Shown here one piece after another: positions 36,201 to 45,712 of a stretch of DNA of 53,199 bases. Under the pieces are notes generated by a model. That model was not told the origin of the DNA, did not search any database, and saw nothing but the letters and a program-made list of their open reading frames with translations. A program made the position numbers and the translations under genes. Positions within the stretch are counted from its first letter, which is position 1. Each line of letters starts with the position of its first letter. The stretch comes from Scenedesmus sp. ARA3 (Eukaryota > Chlorophyta > Chlorophyceae > Sphaeropleales > Scenedesmaceae). The stretch covers positions 7,573 through 60,771 of the forward strand of contig RWJK01001213.1 in the NCBI GenBank assembly GCA_004335835.1. Reading direction: 5' to 3'.

Positions 36201-36933
36201 GTGCGTGCAGTCAATGCAGTGTGCGAGCAGTGGATGCAGCGTGTGCTGGTTTGCCCTGGGCTCGCTGGCTGTGTGCGAGCGGTGCAATTCAATGAAAGCC
36301 GCAGTGCAGGGACAGCAGCAGCTGCAATGAACAAAGGGTGTATTTCGCCTTCCTGCGAGCACTGACGGCGCAAGGTGCAAGCGTGGCGCACACCCCAATC
36401 TTAATCCTGTGAACACAAACATCACATTAGCAAGACCAGCTGTGGCCGCGCATTGCAACGTCTGCCCTCAACTCCGTAACAGCATCGTATATACAAACAT
36501 TGCATGCACTGCAGCTGGAGGACATCTTGGAGCCGCAGCTGCGCCGGTTGCAGCCGAGCAACAGCCGGAGTTGATTTGCTTGCAGCGCTGCAAGGGAAGC
36601 TAGCTCCTGCTCCAGCCAGGTGTCCATCCTTGCGCAGCTGCCCACAACACACCACTGCAATCCTTCACGTCTCTTGTCCCCTGGCCCCTGCTTTCAACAC
36701 TGCATGCACTGCAGCTGGAGGACATCCTGGAGCCGCAGCTGCGCCGGCAGCGCTATTCGGCATTGGAGCTGTCAGCAGTGGCGCTGGCCCTGGACAAGTA
36801 CCGCGAGCTGCCGCAGCAGGCCAAGCGGCGGCCCGAGTGGCCCACCAAAAAGGCGGTTGATGCAGTGGCGAAGCAGCTGCGGGCGCAGATGGTGTCGGGT
36901 GCGGCTGGCATGCGTGGCTTGGATGATGCGTGA
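27231..36933 (+). CDS. SEC15: Exocyst complex subunit Sec15 (17 exons)
   Basis: Sec15 is the exocyst subunit that links Rab GTPases on secretory vesicles to the plasma-membrane tether. Exons: 27231-27381, 27888-28081, 28552-28753, 29226-29509, 29858-30014, 30278-30476, 30727-30896, 31139-31374, 31875-32090, 32363-32552, 32925-33124, 33608-33772, 34042-34203, 34582-34728, 35541-35728, 36085-36157, 36715-36933; 3153 bases, 1050 residues. Plant Sec15 is about 790, and the extra length is Gln/Ser/Ala inserts (for example about 200-240, 360-395 and 795-840). Landmarks: IDDVCHSNATAIAQTV (N-terminal helices), PIYSLLDVDMAGCHA, VAGFFVIESYVQRVTDGLVG, LPYVAPFTCCVPEVLSLVRR, NLYAVEKLSINVATIERFA, and the plant-like end RRPEWPTKKAVDAVAKQLR. 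Introns hold at least six partial exon copies and the 3' flank one more. Confidence 0.93.
31634..31711 (+). repeat. Partial copy of the Sec15 exon 31875-32090
   Basis: It starts right after a CAG acceptor, and the first 61 bases match at an offset of 241 with three differences, all synonymous (Phe, Ser, Val codons). One base is then missing relative to the exon and similarity fades. Confidence 0.85.
33220..33266 (+). repeat. Partial copy of the 3' end of the Sec15 exon 32925-33124
   Basis: It encodes LPAVLHQRDRMLGK exactly as the true exon does, including the splice donor region (AAGGTG). Three codons differ (Ala, Arg as CGT against AGG, Leu) and all are synonymous. It lies downstream of the true exon. 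Confidence 0.85.
33418..33607 (+). repeat. Tandem copy of the Sec15 exon 33608-33772 start plus its upstream intron
   Basis: Both the intron tail (GCATGCTGTGCACAACTGCTG to CCTGCAG) and the first 78 exon bases are duplicated; exon starts are 33476 (copy) and 33608 (true), 132 bases apart. The exon parts differ at three codons, all non-synonymous. The frame is open right through both units, so a reader that skipped splicing would add 44 residues in frame. Confidence 0.85.
34803..34838 (+). repeat. Partial copy of the 3' end of the Sec15 exon 34582-34728
   Basis: It reads SGWVDALLSYAQ followed by GTGAAT, against SGWVDALLSYLQ followed by GTGGGA in the true exon. Four synonymous changes and one replacement (Ala for Leu). 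It lies downstream of the true exon. Confidence 0.8.
35317..35375 (+). repeat. Decayed partial copy of the Sec15 exon 35541-35728 start
   Basis: It follows a TTGCAG acceptor and matches the exon start, with one extra base near 35332 that breaks the frame; GLKLLPRFS is then kept in the shifted frame. An unresolved NN lies between this copy and the true exon. Confidence 0.8.
35487..35488. other. Unresolved bases (NN)
   Basis: Two N bases in a C-rich stretch of a Sec15 intron mark an assembly gap or join. It sits between a partial exon copy and the true exon, so the distance and even the duplication here could be an assembly product. Confidence 0.95.
36498..36547 (+). repeat. Partial copy of the last Sec15 exon start with its acceptor
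   Basis: The intron tail TGCATGCACTGCAG and the first 33 exon bases (LEDILEPQLRR) recur about 200 bases upstream of the true exon at 36715, with one synonymous change before similarity ends. Confidence 0.8.
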
Positions 36934-38464
36934 GGCGCGGCGGGTGGCTTGTCAGACGCACCAGCTGCTGTGTCCCTTTCACGGCAGCTGCCGGGAACTG
37001 CGCTGTACCCGCATTGCGCATGACATGCCTGTTGCGTTGTGCTGTGCTGTGTTCCTGGCACATTATTGGACGACAGCTACAGACACACTGGAATGGCCCA
37101 CCAACTTTTTAAAAAGGCGGTTGATGCAGTGGCAAAGCAGCTGCGGGCGCAGATGGTGTCAGGTGCAGCTGGCATGCGCGGCTTGGACGATGCGTGAGGC
37201 GCCACGCAAGGCTGGTGTATTGCATTGCGTTGTGTTGTGTTTGTTGCATGTTGTTGGGCCGCACTCATGGTTATAACCATACATACAGCGGGTGCAGCCG
37301 CTGCGCAGCATGCTGTTGTGTTGGTGCTCTTTCCGGAGCCAGTGGCACAGGCACAGAGTATCTGCGCAAATCAGTTGCTTGGGCGCAAGCAGCTGCAGCT
37401 GCGCTATGCAGCAGCAGTGCAACTGAGACGGCGTTGGCCATCCCCCCAGCAGAGCCCCTGATGAGTCAGCAGGTGCAACAAACCGCAACGCATGAGTCTT
37501 CATAGAAGGCATTGCGTTCTTTGTCTACCGACAGTTTATCTGTTGCATGGCGGCCACAGGATGCGGTGCCTGGGCGGCACTGCTTGTGTGCAGCCAGGCT
37601 GTGCAACCACGGCCGCACACGTGATGATTGGCACCAAGCATGACCGTCCTGACACAAGTGACGCAAAAGCACACATGATGCAGAGTTGGTGTGCCTGCTG
37701 ATACGCAGGCCTGTGCACAGGCCTAGCTAGGGGCTTGCTTTGCACACCAGGCAACTGCAGCAACAGCCCAAAGTTATGCATTTACACTGCCTATGATTGC
37801 GGCTCAATGCGCCTGCCGGTTGTGTATGGCAGGCGCTGGTGTGGAGCGTTGTCAACGCTCATAGCAGCAGTGCTGCTATGACGTAGTTGGCAACATGCTG
37901 GTGACATGATGTGGATATCATTTGGCCACCACTGCCTGCAGCTGACAAGTCGAGACAGCCACAAGCGCCGCACATGTTATATATGTGAAGCTTGTTTGCG
38001 CAGCACGGCAGCAGCATGCATGCATGGTCTTGGAATATGATGCACGTACTGCACTACTGCAACACACCAGCTGCTGCAGCAGAGATGTACTATGCATCAT
38101 GCGCTGTGCAGCGTGGATGCATGTCATGTGTGCATATTATGTTGAGCAAGTGTGCCTGGCTGGCAGGCACGGCATACAGCCAGCTTACATCCAGCCAGCA
38201 TGCATGCATGCCAGGATGCATCACAAGAATGCCTCACTTTCAGAATCACGCTGATGGGCCACAACCTGCGTGTAACGATACAGGCACAGCGATGCCGGCA
38301 AAGAAGGTGGGACAGTGCACCGTGGTGCATGGCCATGCCTCCAAGATGGCTGCACAGTGTGCGCACAATGATGCCACATGCGCACAATGATCGCAAAGCA
38401 TTCGTTCAGAATGAGCTTGCTGTCGACCTGGCCGAGTCATCGAAACTGAATGACACATCTGCCA
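36934..38464. other. Convergent 3' flanks of Sec15 and NECAP
   Basis: It contains the copy of the Sec15 end at 37091-37203. A plus-strand TGTAA near 38272 and a minus-strand one (TTACA near 38185) would make the two 3' UTRs overlap slightly if used. No gene seen. Confidence 0.4.
37091..37203 (+). repeat. Copy of the Sec15 C-terminal coding end, with stop codon
   Basis: It repeats 36835-36939: WPT, a short insert, then KAVDAVAKQLRAQMVSGAAG through the TGA and GGCGC beyond. In the conserved 84 bases five codons differ (Ala, Ser, Ala, Arg, Asp), all synonymous. It lies in the 3' flank with no acceptor of its own. Confidence 0.85.
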
Positions 38465-38850
38465 TCAGTCAAACTTCGCCCAGTTTTCCTCGCTAGAAGC
38501 AACTGTCACTGCAGCTGGGGCGGGGGCGGCTGCTGCAGCTCCAGGACTCGATAGCACACCTGCAGGAGCAAGGAAATGCCTTAAAACTGTGTCATGATAG
38601 GTCTGCAATGGATCACAACTACCAGAATTCATGCACAAGCTGTGAAGGAGTTGCATCATGTATTGCTGCAGTCTGGAACACAGGCAGAAGCATATGGACA
38701 AGGCATTATCAATCACTGTGTACAAATTCGTGCAGCGCAATGCCTGAGCGATGCTGGGCACCCATGTGCACGCACCTCCTGGATATGCTTGCTGCGGCAC
38801 GGGCGGTGGCGGCAAAATGGCCGGCGGCAGCAACCCCTGCAGCAGCAGCA

Positions 38851-38885
<35 letters not shown>

Positions 38886-39513
38886 TCCTTTTCATGCTCA
38901 GTGTAAATGCTTTAAATCACGGCTATAATAACCTGCTGCAGAGAACTGGTTGTGGCAACCTTCAATGCATGATGGCAGCAGCACATGCGCTTGTGCACAG
39001 CCTTGGTCTCTCAAGTAGAGCTCTAGCACCCCAACCGACGATACTTCCTGCCTCTGCAGTAGCCTGAGCACAAACTGCAGTGACCGTTACTCTGCCGACA
39101 CAGCAGCAGCTGCAGGCCGCACGACTGCATGGCTGGTAGGATGCGGCTGCTGCTGCTGCCGCCGCCTGCAGGCACTGCACCAGCTGCAGGCCTCACCCAC
39201 CTTGCTGCTGCCGCCACCGCCGCCGCTGCTGCTGCTGCCAACTGCAGGGCCTGGCAGCTGTGCTGTGAAGGAGCCTGAGCCGCCAGCAGCACGTGACAGA
39301 AAGCCCCCAGGCTTGCTGGCCCCATGGTGCACATTGATGCTGTAGCGGCAGCGGTAACAGAACAAATGATAATGCAGTCGAAACTTGCTGCTGAGGGAAT
39401 CTATGACCATGGCATTGCAGCAAGAGGCTTAGGGCGCTCTTCACAAGCAAATGTCCTGTTGCTGCACACTTCCTGTACTGCATGCTGCTGGCTCGCCCAC
39501 CACACCAATCCAC

Positions 39514-39558
<45 letters not shown>

Positions 39559-41246
39559 AGCCACTCCCTCAACCCTTTCGCCATCTAATCTGCCACATCA
39601 AGCATCGCTCTTGCTGCTGCCGCTCTTCTCTGTGAGCTGCCAATGCTGCTCCTGCAGCTCACCGTATAGTCTGCCCTTCTCTCAAACTCAAGTCCCCTGG
39701 GTCTCTGTACAAAGATGCCAAAGCAGGATCCATGGCAACAGGCCGTGCTGCTGCTGCTGCACTGCTGCTGCCCCCACTGCTGCTGCTGCTTCCTGCTGCA
39801 AGTGCTGCTGCTGGAGGCCCCTGTGCAAGGATCTTGTCTCTTTGGCATTGCCTTGCATGGTCGTCCTGCACGCCATAAGAGGGAAGGTCCAAAAAGCGTA
39901 ACTAACGATCAAAGTGCCGCGCACTCAACCACCAAACCACAGCTACATGCGCCGGTGATCCTTACCCAGAAACACATGCACACATCACCAGGCCATTGCT
40001 GACCCGCATATCAGCCGCCGTTCCAGCCACTGCTGCTGCTGCGGCGGCGACGGCGGCTCCTGATCCTGCTGCCGCTCTGCTGCTGCCGCTACTATTGCTT
40101 GCCAGTGCTCCGTTGATTGATCGAAGGCCTCGCCCTGCTCAGTAACCCTAGCCCCAGGAAGCCGCTGATAGCTGCTGCTGCTGCTGCTGCTGCCCCTGCT
40201 GCTGCTGCTGCTGCCCCCGCCGGCCTCACCAGTGCCGCGTTGAAGTCGAAGGCTTCGCCCCGCTCAGCAAACCCCAGCCCCAGGAAGGCGTGGCGGCGAG
40301 TTGCTGGGTCTTCCACACGCAGCACGAAATAGCTGCGGTGCACACAGCAATGATGCATGAAAGAGTTCGGCACAATGCTGCTGAGCAGCTTGAGAATATA
40401 CTGCACACAGCAAGCACACATATGTGCTCAAAGCATGAGGCACGAGGCGCTTTGGTGCTCCTTCACGCGCAGCACATACATGCTGCGGGGCGTACGGCAA
40501 GGAATTGCATGCATTGAGGCAATGCATCAGACGCTGCGGGGGGCAGGCAGGCCATGCTAGACTGTTCTGTTATGTAGGAGGAAAGCAAATCACAATGGCA
40601 ATATGGTGTCAGCAGGCGACAAAGATTGAACCTAGGCGATGGTTGTTGAGTCTCGTCATACGGCTTGGATGGTGCAGCACAAAGAGAGGTGCAGGTGGCT
40701 TGGCGGAATGCGCTGCAGGTGTTGTGGTGCTGCTGCTGCACGGTAGTGACAGCTGGCGGCAGGAGGACGGGGTCAACTCAGCTGATGTGTCAGCACTCCT
40801 GCTCCTGCTGCTGCTGCTCCTCTTTTGCTGGAGGGTGACATCATTTGTGCAAATTGTATCTGTGCCAGTGACATGCTCACCGGCTGCTATCGACTGCCGG
40901 CTCAATGGCTACTGCTTGCGTCTCGGGCGTAAAAGGGCACACTGCAAACAGCTCGCCCCTGCAAGCAGCATACATGCACAAACACAGCCGTGATCTTCTT
41001 GAATGTGTGAGGAACAACTGCTGCTGAGCGCTGTCCAAGTAGTGCCTGCTTGAACAGCACCCAGCTGGCACAAGTCAGGTGATGCGCCTATGATACGCAG
41101 CGTGTACACAGTCGTGTACACAGTCGTGTCTAAGAGGCTGCTGCTGCTGCTGCTGCTGCTGCTACTGCCACCGCTGCTGGTGCAGAGACAGCATGTGATT
41201 GGTGGCTGCTGCTGGTGGTACATAGACACCAGGTTGTGGCGGCTGC

Positions 41247-41280
<34 letters not shown>

Positions 41281-41669
41281 GCAGATGCGGATGCAGTTGC
41301 TCACGTGCTGCCATCCTCCAGCCGCACTTCTGCATAAGAGCCCCTAGCAAGCACACGCAGCCGCCCTGCCATCATCCGCAACAGCAGCAGCAGAGTTGCA
41401 TCAGCAGCGTGACGAGGACTATGGCAAGCGTTGCTGAGACCATCACTTGGTGACACAGCTACACAGTCGAGGGTCTTGATCATCTAGACGCAAGCAGCAG
41501 CGCGACGCAGCCGAAGCAGCTGCTGCATCACCAAATGCACACCTGCAAAGATCTGATCAGCAACCCTCCAGTTGCCTGAAATGTGTCCTGTTGAGGCAGG
41601 TCGTGGTGGTATTCTGTACAGCTTGACCTCCCTGTTTATGTGCAGTGTGCGCTCTATCTCCTCATCCAT
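38465..41669 (-). CDS. NECAP: NECAP-type adaptin-ear-binding coat protein (7 exons)
   Basis: NECAP proteins bind AP-2 and clathrin accessory proteins during endocytosis. Minus-strand exons: 41669-41543, 41365-41305, 40958-40881, 40332-40230, 39865-39663, 39339-39197 and 38559-38465; 810 bases, 269 residues, the usual family length. The N-terminal PHear domain (1-140) shows [43 protein letters not shown], then [20 protein letters not shown] and [16 protein letters not shown], closely parallel to animal NECAP1. [14 protein letters not shown] follows, then a Gly/Ser-rich tail. The C-terminus ENWAKFD carries the WxxF motif that binds adaptin ears. An Ala/Ser insert (about 140-165) is lineage-specific. 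Introns 2 and 5 carry CAG runs in the sense direction. One intron holds a decayed copy of the exon before it (40100-40161). Identity is very secure. Confidence 0.94.
38855..38884. repeat. (CAG)10 microsatellite in a NECAP intron
   Basis: Ten CAG units on the plus strand, so CTG in the sense of NECAP, inside its last intron but about 300 bases from the acceptor. Confidence 0.85.
39516..39557. repeat. (CTG)14 microsatellite in a NECAP intron
   Basis: Fourteen CTG units on the plus strand, CAG in the sense of NECAP, between exons 5 and 6. It is an exception to the tendency for sense-strand CTG runs at acceptors. Confidence 0.85.
40100..40161 (-). repeat. Decayed copy of the 3' part of the NECAP exon 40332-40230
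   Basis: Read on the minus strand it repeats the segment for [19 protein letters not shown] with one base lost in the Phe/Ala codons, and ends where the donor would be, changed from GTGAG to GCAAG. It lies downstream of the true exon in the sense of NECAP. Confidence 0.8.
41138..41279. repeat. Two CTG runs in NECAP intron 2
   Basis: About (CTG)8 at 41138-41161 and (CTG)10 at 41249-41279 on the plus strand (CAG in the sense of NECAP), close to the donor of exon 2. A 12-base repeat GTGTACACAGTC occurs twice in tandem just to the left (about 41102-41126). Confidence 0.8.
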
Positions 41670-42202
41670 AACAGCTGCTGCTGTGTTGCTGCAGGAGCAG
41701 CGAGAGAGCTGCTGCTGAGCTGCAGTTGCTGGGCTGCGTTGTAAGGTTTGATTATGTATATGTCTCGCACGTAAGTGCAGCTCAGTCGGTGGGAGGGCGC
41801 CAGCACGAGGATGGACACGCCCAAACTAGATGCAATGCCAAGCAGCAAGCAGCAGCAGCAGCGAGATATGTTTGCTTGCAGTGCTGCCTTGTCAACAGTT
41901 ACAGACTTGCATTATGCGTTAGTTTGTGCCTTTGAACACTGCTGGAAGGGTGTGAGCTACAATTGGGGGAGACAACTGCCTTCATCCGTGTCCTCGTCAG
42001 AAAGACCCCTTGCAACTCAGCTGTTACTCACGCTGCGTCGATCCGTGTTTGCCAGTGACACGGCTCTGTGTTTGAGCTATCGTGCTGGATCAAACAACTC
42101 GCACTTGGATATCCCTGCCGTGTCGTGGCCCGTCTCGGAGACAAATCGTCAGACCACAGTGGAGCTAGAGACAAAGCTGAGAGCGGTGCCTTTGACAACT
42201 TA
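41670..42202. promoter_or_regulatory. Shared 5' region of NECAP and PCMT
   Basis: This head-to-head interval must hold both promoters. A plus-strand open frame (41775-42203) crosses it but shows no motif. No clear TATA box seen. The call rests on gene orientation. Confidence 0.35.
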
Positions 42203-42369
42203 ATGTTTGGCTGCACCTACAGGCGTGCGGTCTTGCTCAGGCGTCCCTCGGTGCCAGTGCAGTGTCTGTCCAGGAGAAGCAGCTTTGCAGGGCTAACCGG
42301 CGCAGCGCTGCTGACCATTGCAGCGGCAGTCAGCATCGGTGAGCAACGTGCTCGGAGCATATAGGACGA

Positions 42370-45300
42370 ATGTTCCGTTGCTTTGCCCAGCTACAGCACA
42401 GGCAAAAGCCCCAGCCCCAAAGCAGCCCAGGCAGCAGCAGCAGTAGCAGCGGCAGCAGTGCCAGGACTAGGAGGCGCCGCAGCAACAGCAAAGCAGTGTC
42501 GCTAGAGTCCAATACAAAAGGCCTGTTGAAGCGCCCTGTGCACCAGCCACCCACTCTGCAGCCACCCCCACTGCCGCCTGATCCAGGTGCGGGCTCAGCA
42601 CCACAGCAGCAGCAGCAGATCAGGCAGGCGCAGGCGCAGCAGCAGCTGCAGCAGGCAGCACTACAGCACCAGAAGCAGCAGACCGCACAGATGGGCACAG
42701 TCAGCAAGCCCCTGGGGGGTGCAAGGACCAGCCAGGATGAGCTGGTGGATTATCTGATCCGCAGCAAGCTGGTCAAGAGTGCCAGAGTGGCGGATGCGCT
42801 GCGGGCAGTGGACAGGGGCAAGTACGTGAACACCGCGTATGCCTCGCGCACTGATGCCTACCAGGTGCGTTGCTGAGCTGGTGTGTTAGCAGATAGATGG
42901 GTGCGTGGAGGGGTCCATGCCATTTGCAGGGATGGCAGCAGGTGCTAAAGCTGTCTCCAGATGCGCGTTTTGGGGCTTTGAAGAAGCTGAGGTGTCCATC
43001 CAATGTATCCGCACAGCGTGCATGTGGTAATTGTGCTGCTGGGGCATCAACACCCCCGAGCAATGATGGCGAAGTGTACAGGCGACTTTGACATCTGTGC
43101 AACAGCGCTACTGGCTGAGTCCTGGGGGGACGCAGTGCACGCGCGGCACTGCGCAGAACGTGCATGCAGTGTCTGTGATGCTCATGCCTACCACACCACT
43201 GCATGTATCATCACGCAGGACCACCCGCTGGCCATCGGCGAGGGCCCGACCATCAGCGCTGCATGTTTCAGGCACTGCCAGTGTGTGCCAGGCCGTCTGA
43301 GATCGATGTGATGCTGCGCCGCATTCCTGTCTGGTGCAGGATCACCTGCTGGCCATCGGGGAGGGCCAGGCCGCTTGACCCACTGCAGCGCTGCATGCCT
43401 GCGTCGCTGCGAGCCATCTGATGTAATGCTGCGCCGCATATTTGTTATCACGCAGGACCACCCGCTGGCCATTGGTGAGGGCCAGACTATCAGCGCGCCC
43501 CACATGCACGCCATCTGCCTGTCTGATGAGACGCCTATGTCCACCCTGCATTTCTGTTTCATTGCAGGACCACCCACTGGCCATTGGCGAGGGCCAGACC
43601 ATCAGCGCGCCCCACATGCACGCCATCTGCTTGGAGCTGCTGGAGCCGCACCTGACACCAGGGGCCCGCGTGCTGGACGTGGGCTCAGGTGCGTGGCTTG
43701 TGGGCGTAGCGTGGTTTGTGTTTGTAGTGTGGTGTTGTGAGCACAGCGAGTAGCTGCAGCGTGGTTGGTGTCTGCATGTTTGCGCATAACGCGCACATGG
43801 TGTGCGTGTGGTGGCTTGCAAATTCTTGCAGCAGGAGTGGTGCTGTGTCATGCTCGGGCGTGCCAATGTGCGCTGGGCTGCAGGCTTGAGGGTTCAACAG
43901 CCAAACCGATCCTGCTACATGCTTGAGCAATGTGAGTGCAGCGCAGCACGCAGCAGCAGTAAGTGGCAGTGTAAATGCCACATGTAGCAGGCGCTGTAGG
44001 CACCACAGCACACCCACTGGCTGGCTGGCTGGCAACCCTGCGGTGTTCAAGCACCTCCTTAATGCGCTCTGGCTGCTGTCATGCCTGCTGCTGCTGCTGT
44101 TTTGCAGGCTCCGGCTATCTGGCTGCAGCCATGGCCAAGATGGTGGCGCCAGACGGCTTTGTGCTAGGCGTGGACAAGGTGCGTGTGGAGTTGCGGGGAC
44201 GGCAGCTGCCTGCATTGCAACCCCATGCCTGCATACGCCTGCATGCAGGCGCTGCGCAGCGCTGCAGTGCCTCCGCTTGCGCTGCAATCTTCACACACTG
44301 TACGCTGTCCTGTGCTGCTGCTCAACTTGAACCCGCCCTGCTGCCAGCTGGTGCTGCAGCTCGTGGTGCAGCACTGCAGTCACTTTCCGCCTGCCACGCA
44401 ATCATCATCTCATATGCAATGTCCTTGCTGTTGCTGCAGGTGCCGGAGCTGGTGGTGCGCTCGCGCGCGTCGCTGCAGGCTGCCAACCCTGAGCTGCTGG
44501 CAGCACAAGGAGGCCACGAGCTGCTGCGCATCACGCACGGCAACGCGCTGTCAGGTGCGCTGCTGCTGGGGTATCTGTGTATTGAAAACATGAAAGAGCT
44601 TACGCTCAGCACAAGCAGATTCGCCTGCTGCTGCTCATCATGCGCGGCAACTCGCTGTAAGCTGGGGTCCAGGTTGCTGGCAAAACAGCTGAGCCCAGGG
44701 GCCCCAGAATAGCGTTCTGGTGCTGATACTTTCGCACCGAGAAGCATCCCTGCTGCTGCTTCGTGCACTCTCTGCTACTTGTGACTGGTCACCAACTGTC
44801 ACTGCCCACTTGCCGTTGCTGCTGCTGCTGCTGCCGCATTGCTTCTGCTGCTGTCTCTCACTCGCCGCGCTGCAGACATGCTGGCTTCTGAGGCGCCGTT
44901 TGCGGCCATCCATGTGGGCGCTGCCGCTGATGAGCTGCACCAGGTGCTGCTGGACAAGCTGGCGGCAGGCGGCCGCATGGTCATCCCTGTGGGGCCGCAC
45001 TACTCGTACCAGGTGAATGAGGCACAGGGGTTACAGGTTATTGAGAAGCTTTTCTTCCTAATTACAAGGATACGTAAGATTGTAAGATGATGTGCACACA
45101 CTACTCCTACCAGGTGCACATCATTCTACTGTCTGTCTACATGTGCATGTTAGCTGGAGCCAGGGGGGCGCATGCGCATCCCTGTGGGCCGCACTACTCG
45201 TACCAGGTACATACGATCGAGGGGTCAGGTGGATACATCAGAACGTAAGCTGATGTATGCGCACTACTAGTACCAGGTGCGCGCATACAATGCTGTGCTC

Positions 45301-45540
45301 ATCACTTGAAGTGCTGCGGGCACAGCTGGACTATGGAACGTATTATGAACGTAACGTGAAGATTCCAAACTTGTGCTGCATCTGTAGTCTTGAACGGAAC
45401 ACAAAGAGGCTGCTGGTGGCACAGATGCAGTTTGCGTTTGCCGATGCGCTCTCTGTGCCCGCCGTGCCTCCGGCCTAAGCAGCAGCTCCCTGGCCTCTCA
45501 CACGCGGTCCTTAAGCAGCTATCATCGCTGCCGTCGATGA

Positions 45541-45591
<51 letters not shown>

Positions 45592-45712
45592 GCAGGTGCT
45601 GATGGCTGTGGACAAGGACGCCTCTGGCCATGTGACGACGCAGGCGCTGATGGATGTGGGCTACGTGCCGCTCACAAGGCCCTCCGAGTATGAGGACGGC
45701 AGCCTCTTGTGA
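42370..45712 (+). CDS. PCMT: Protein-L-isoaspartate O-methyltransferase (6 exons)
   Basis: This enzyme methylates isoaspartyl residues with S-adenosylmethionine and so repairs aged proteins. Exons 42370-42864, 43568-43688, 44108-44178, 44440-44554, 44876-45012 and 45596-45712 give 351 residues. The catalytic part starts near residue 125 ([15 protein letters not shown]) and shows VDRGKYV, the signature [16 protein letters not shown] motif [33 protein letters not shown] and the segment GGRMVIPVG. The family is about 230 residues; the extra 125 at the N-terminus are Ser/Gln/Pro-rich. An alternative start is likely enough to note: ATG at 42203, donor at 42338, acceptor at 42430, joining in phase and giving an Arg-rich, hydrophobic N-terminus (SFAGLTGAALLTIAAAVSIG) that could target an organelle, for 376 residues. 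Introns hold exon copies at 43219-43567 and 45097-45280. Confidence 0.93.
43219..43567 (+). repeat. Tandem array of three partial copies of a PCMT exon
   Basis: Units begin at 43219, 43340 and 43456, and the true exon begins at 43568, spacings of 121, 116 and 112. Each starts with GA[CT]CACC right after a CAG acceptor, and the linkers also resemble each other (GCTGCGCCGCAT recurs). The nearest unit matches 22 codons with four synonymous changes and no replacement. The second has a replacement and an early stop; the first has a Gln-to-Pro change. Confidence 0.9.
45097..45280 (+). repeat. Three partial copies of the 3' end of a PCMT exon
   Basis: The end of the exon 44876-45012 (HYSYQ and its GTG donor) recurs near 45097-45116, 45163-45209 and 45258-45280. 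The middle copy is longest, taking in GRMxIPVG with changes and a one-base loss. The last has a TAG in place of TCG. All lie downstream of the true exon. Confidence 0.75.
45542..45590 (+). repeat. (CTG)16 microsatellite abutting the last PCMT acceptor
   Basis: Sixteen CTG units are followed by TGCAG, the acceptor of the last exon at 45596. Confidence 0.9.

Noticed and set aside
41775..42203. 142-codon plus-strand frame between NECAP and PCMT
   Set aside because: No motif, and it occupies the divergent promoter region. Only the stretch after 42203 looks useful, as a possible first PCMT exon.
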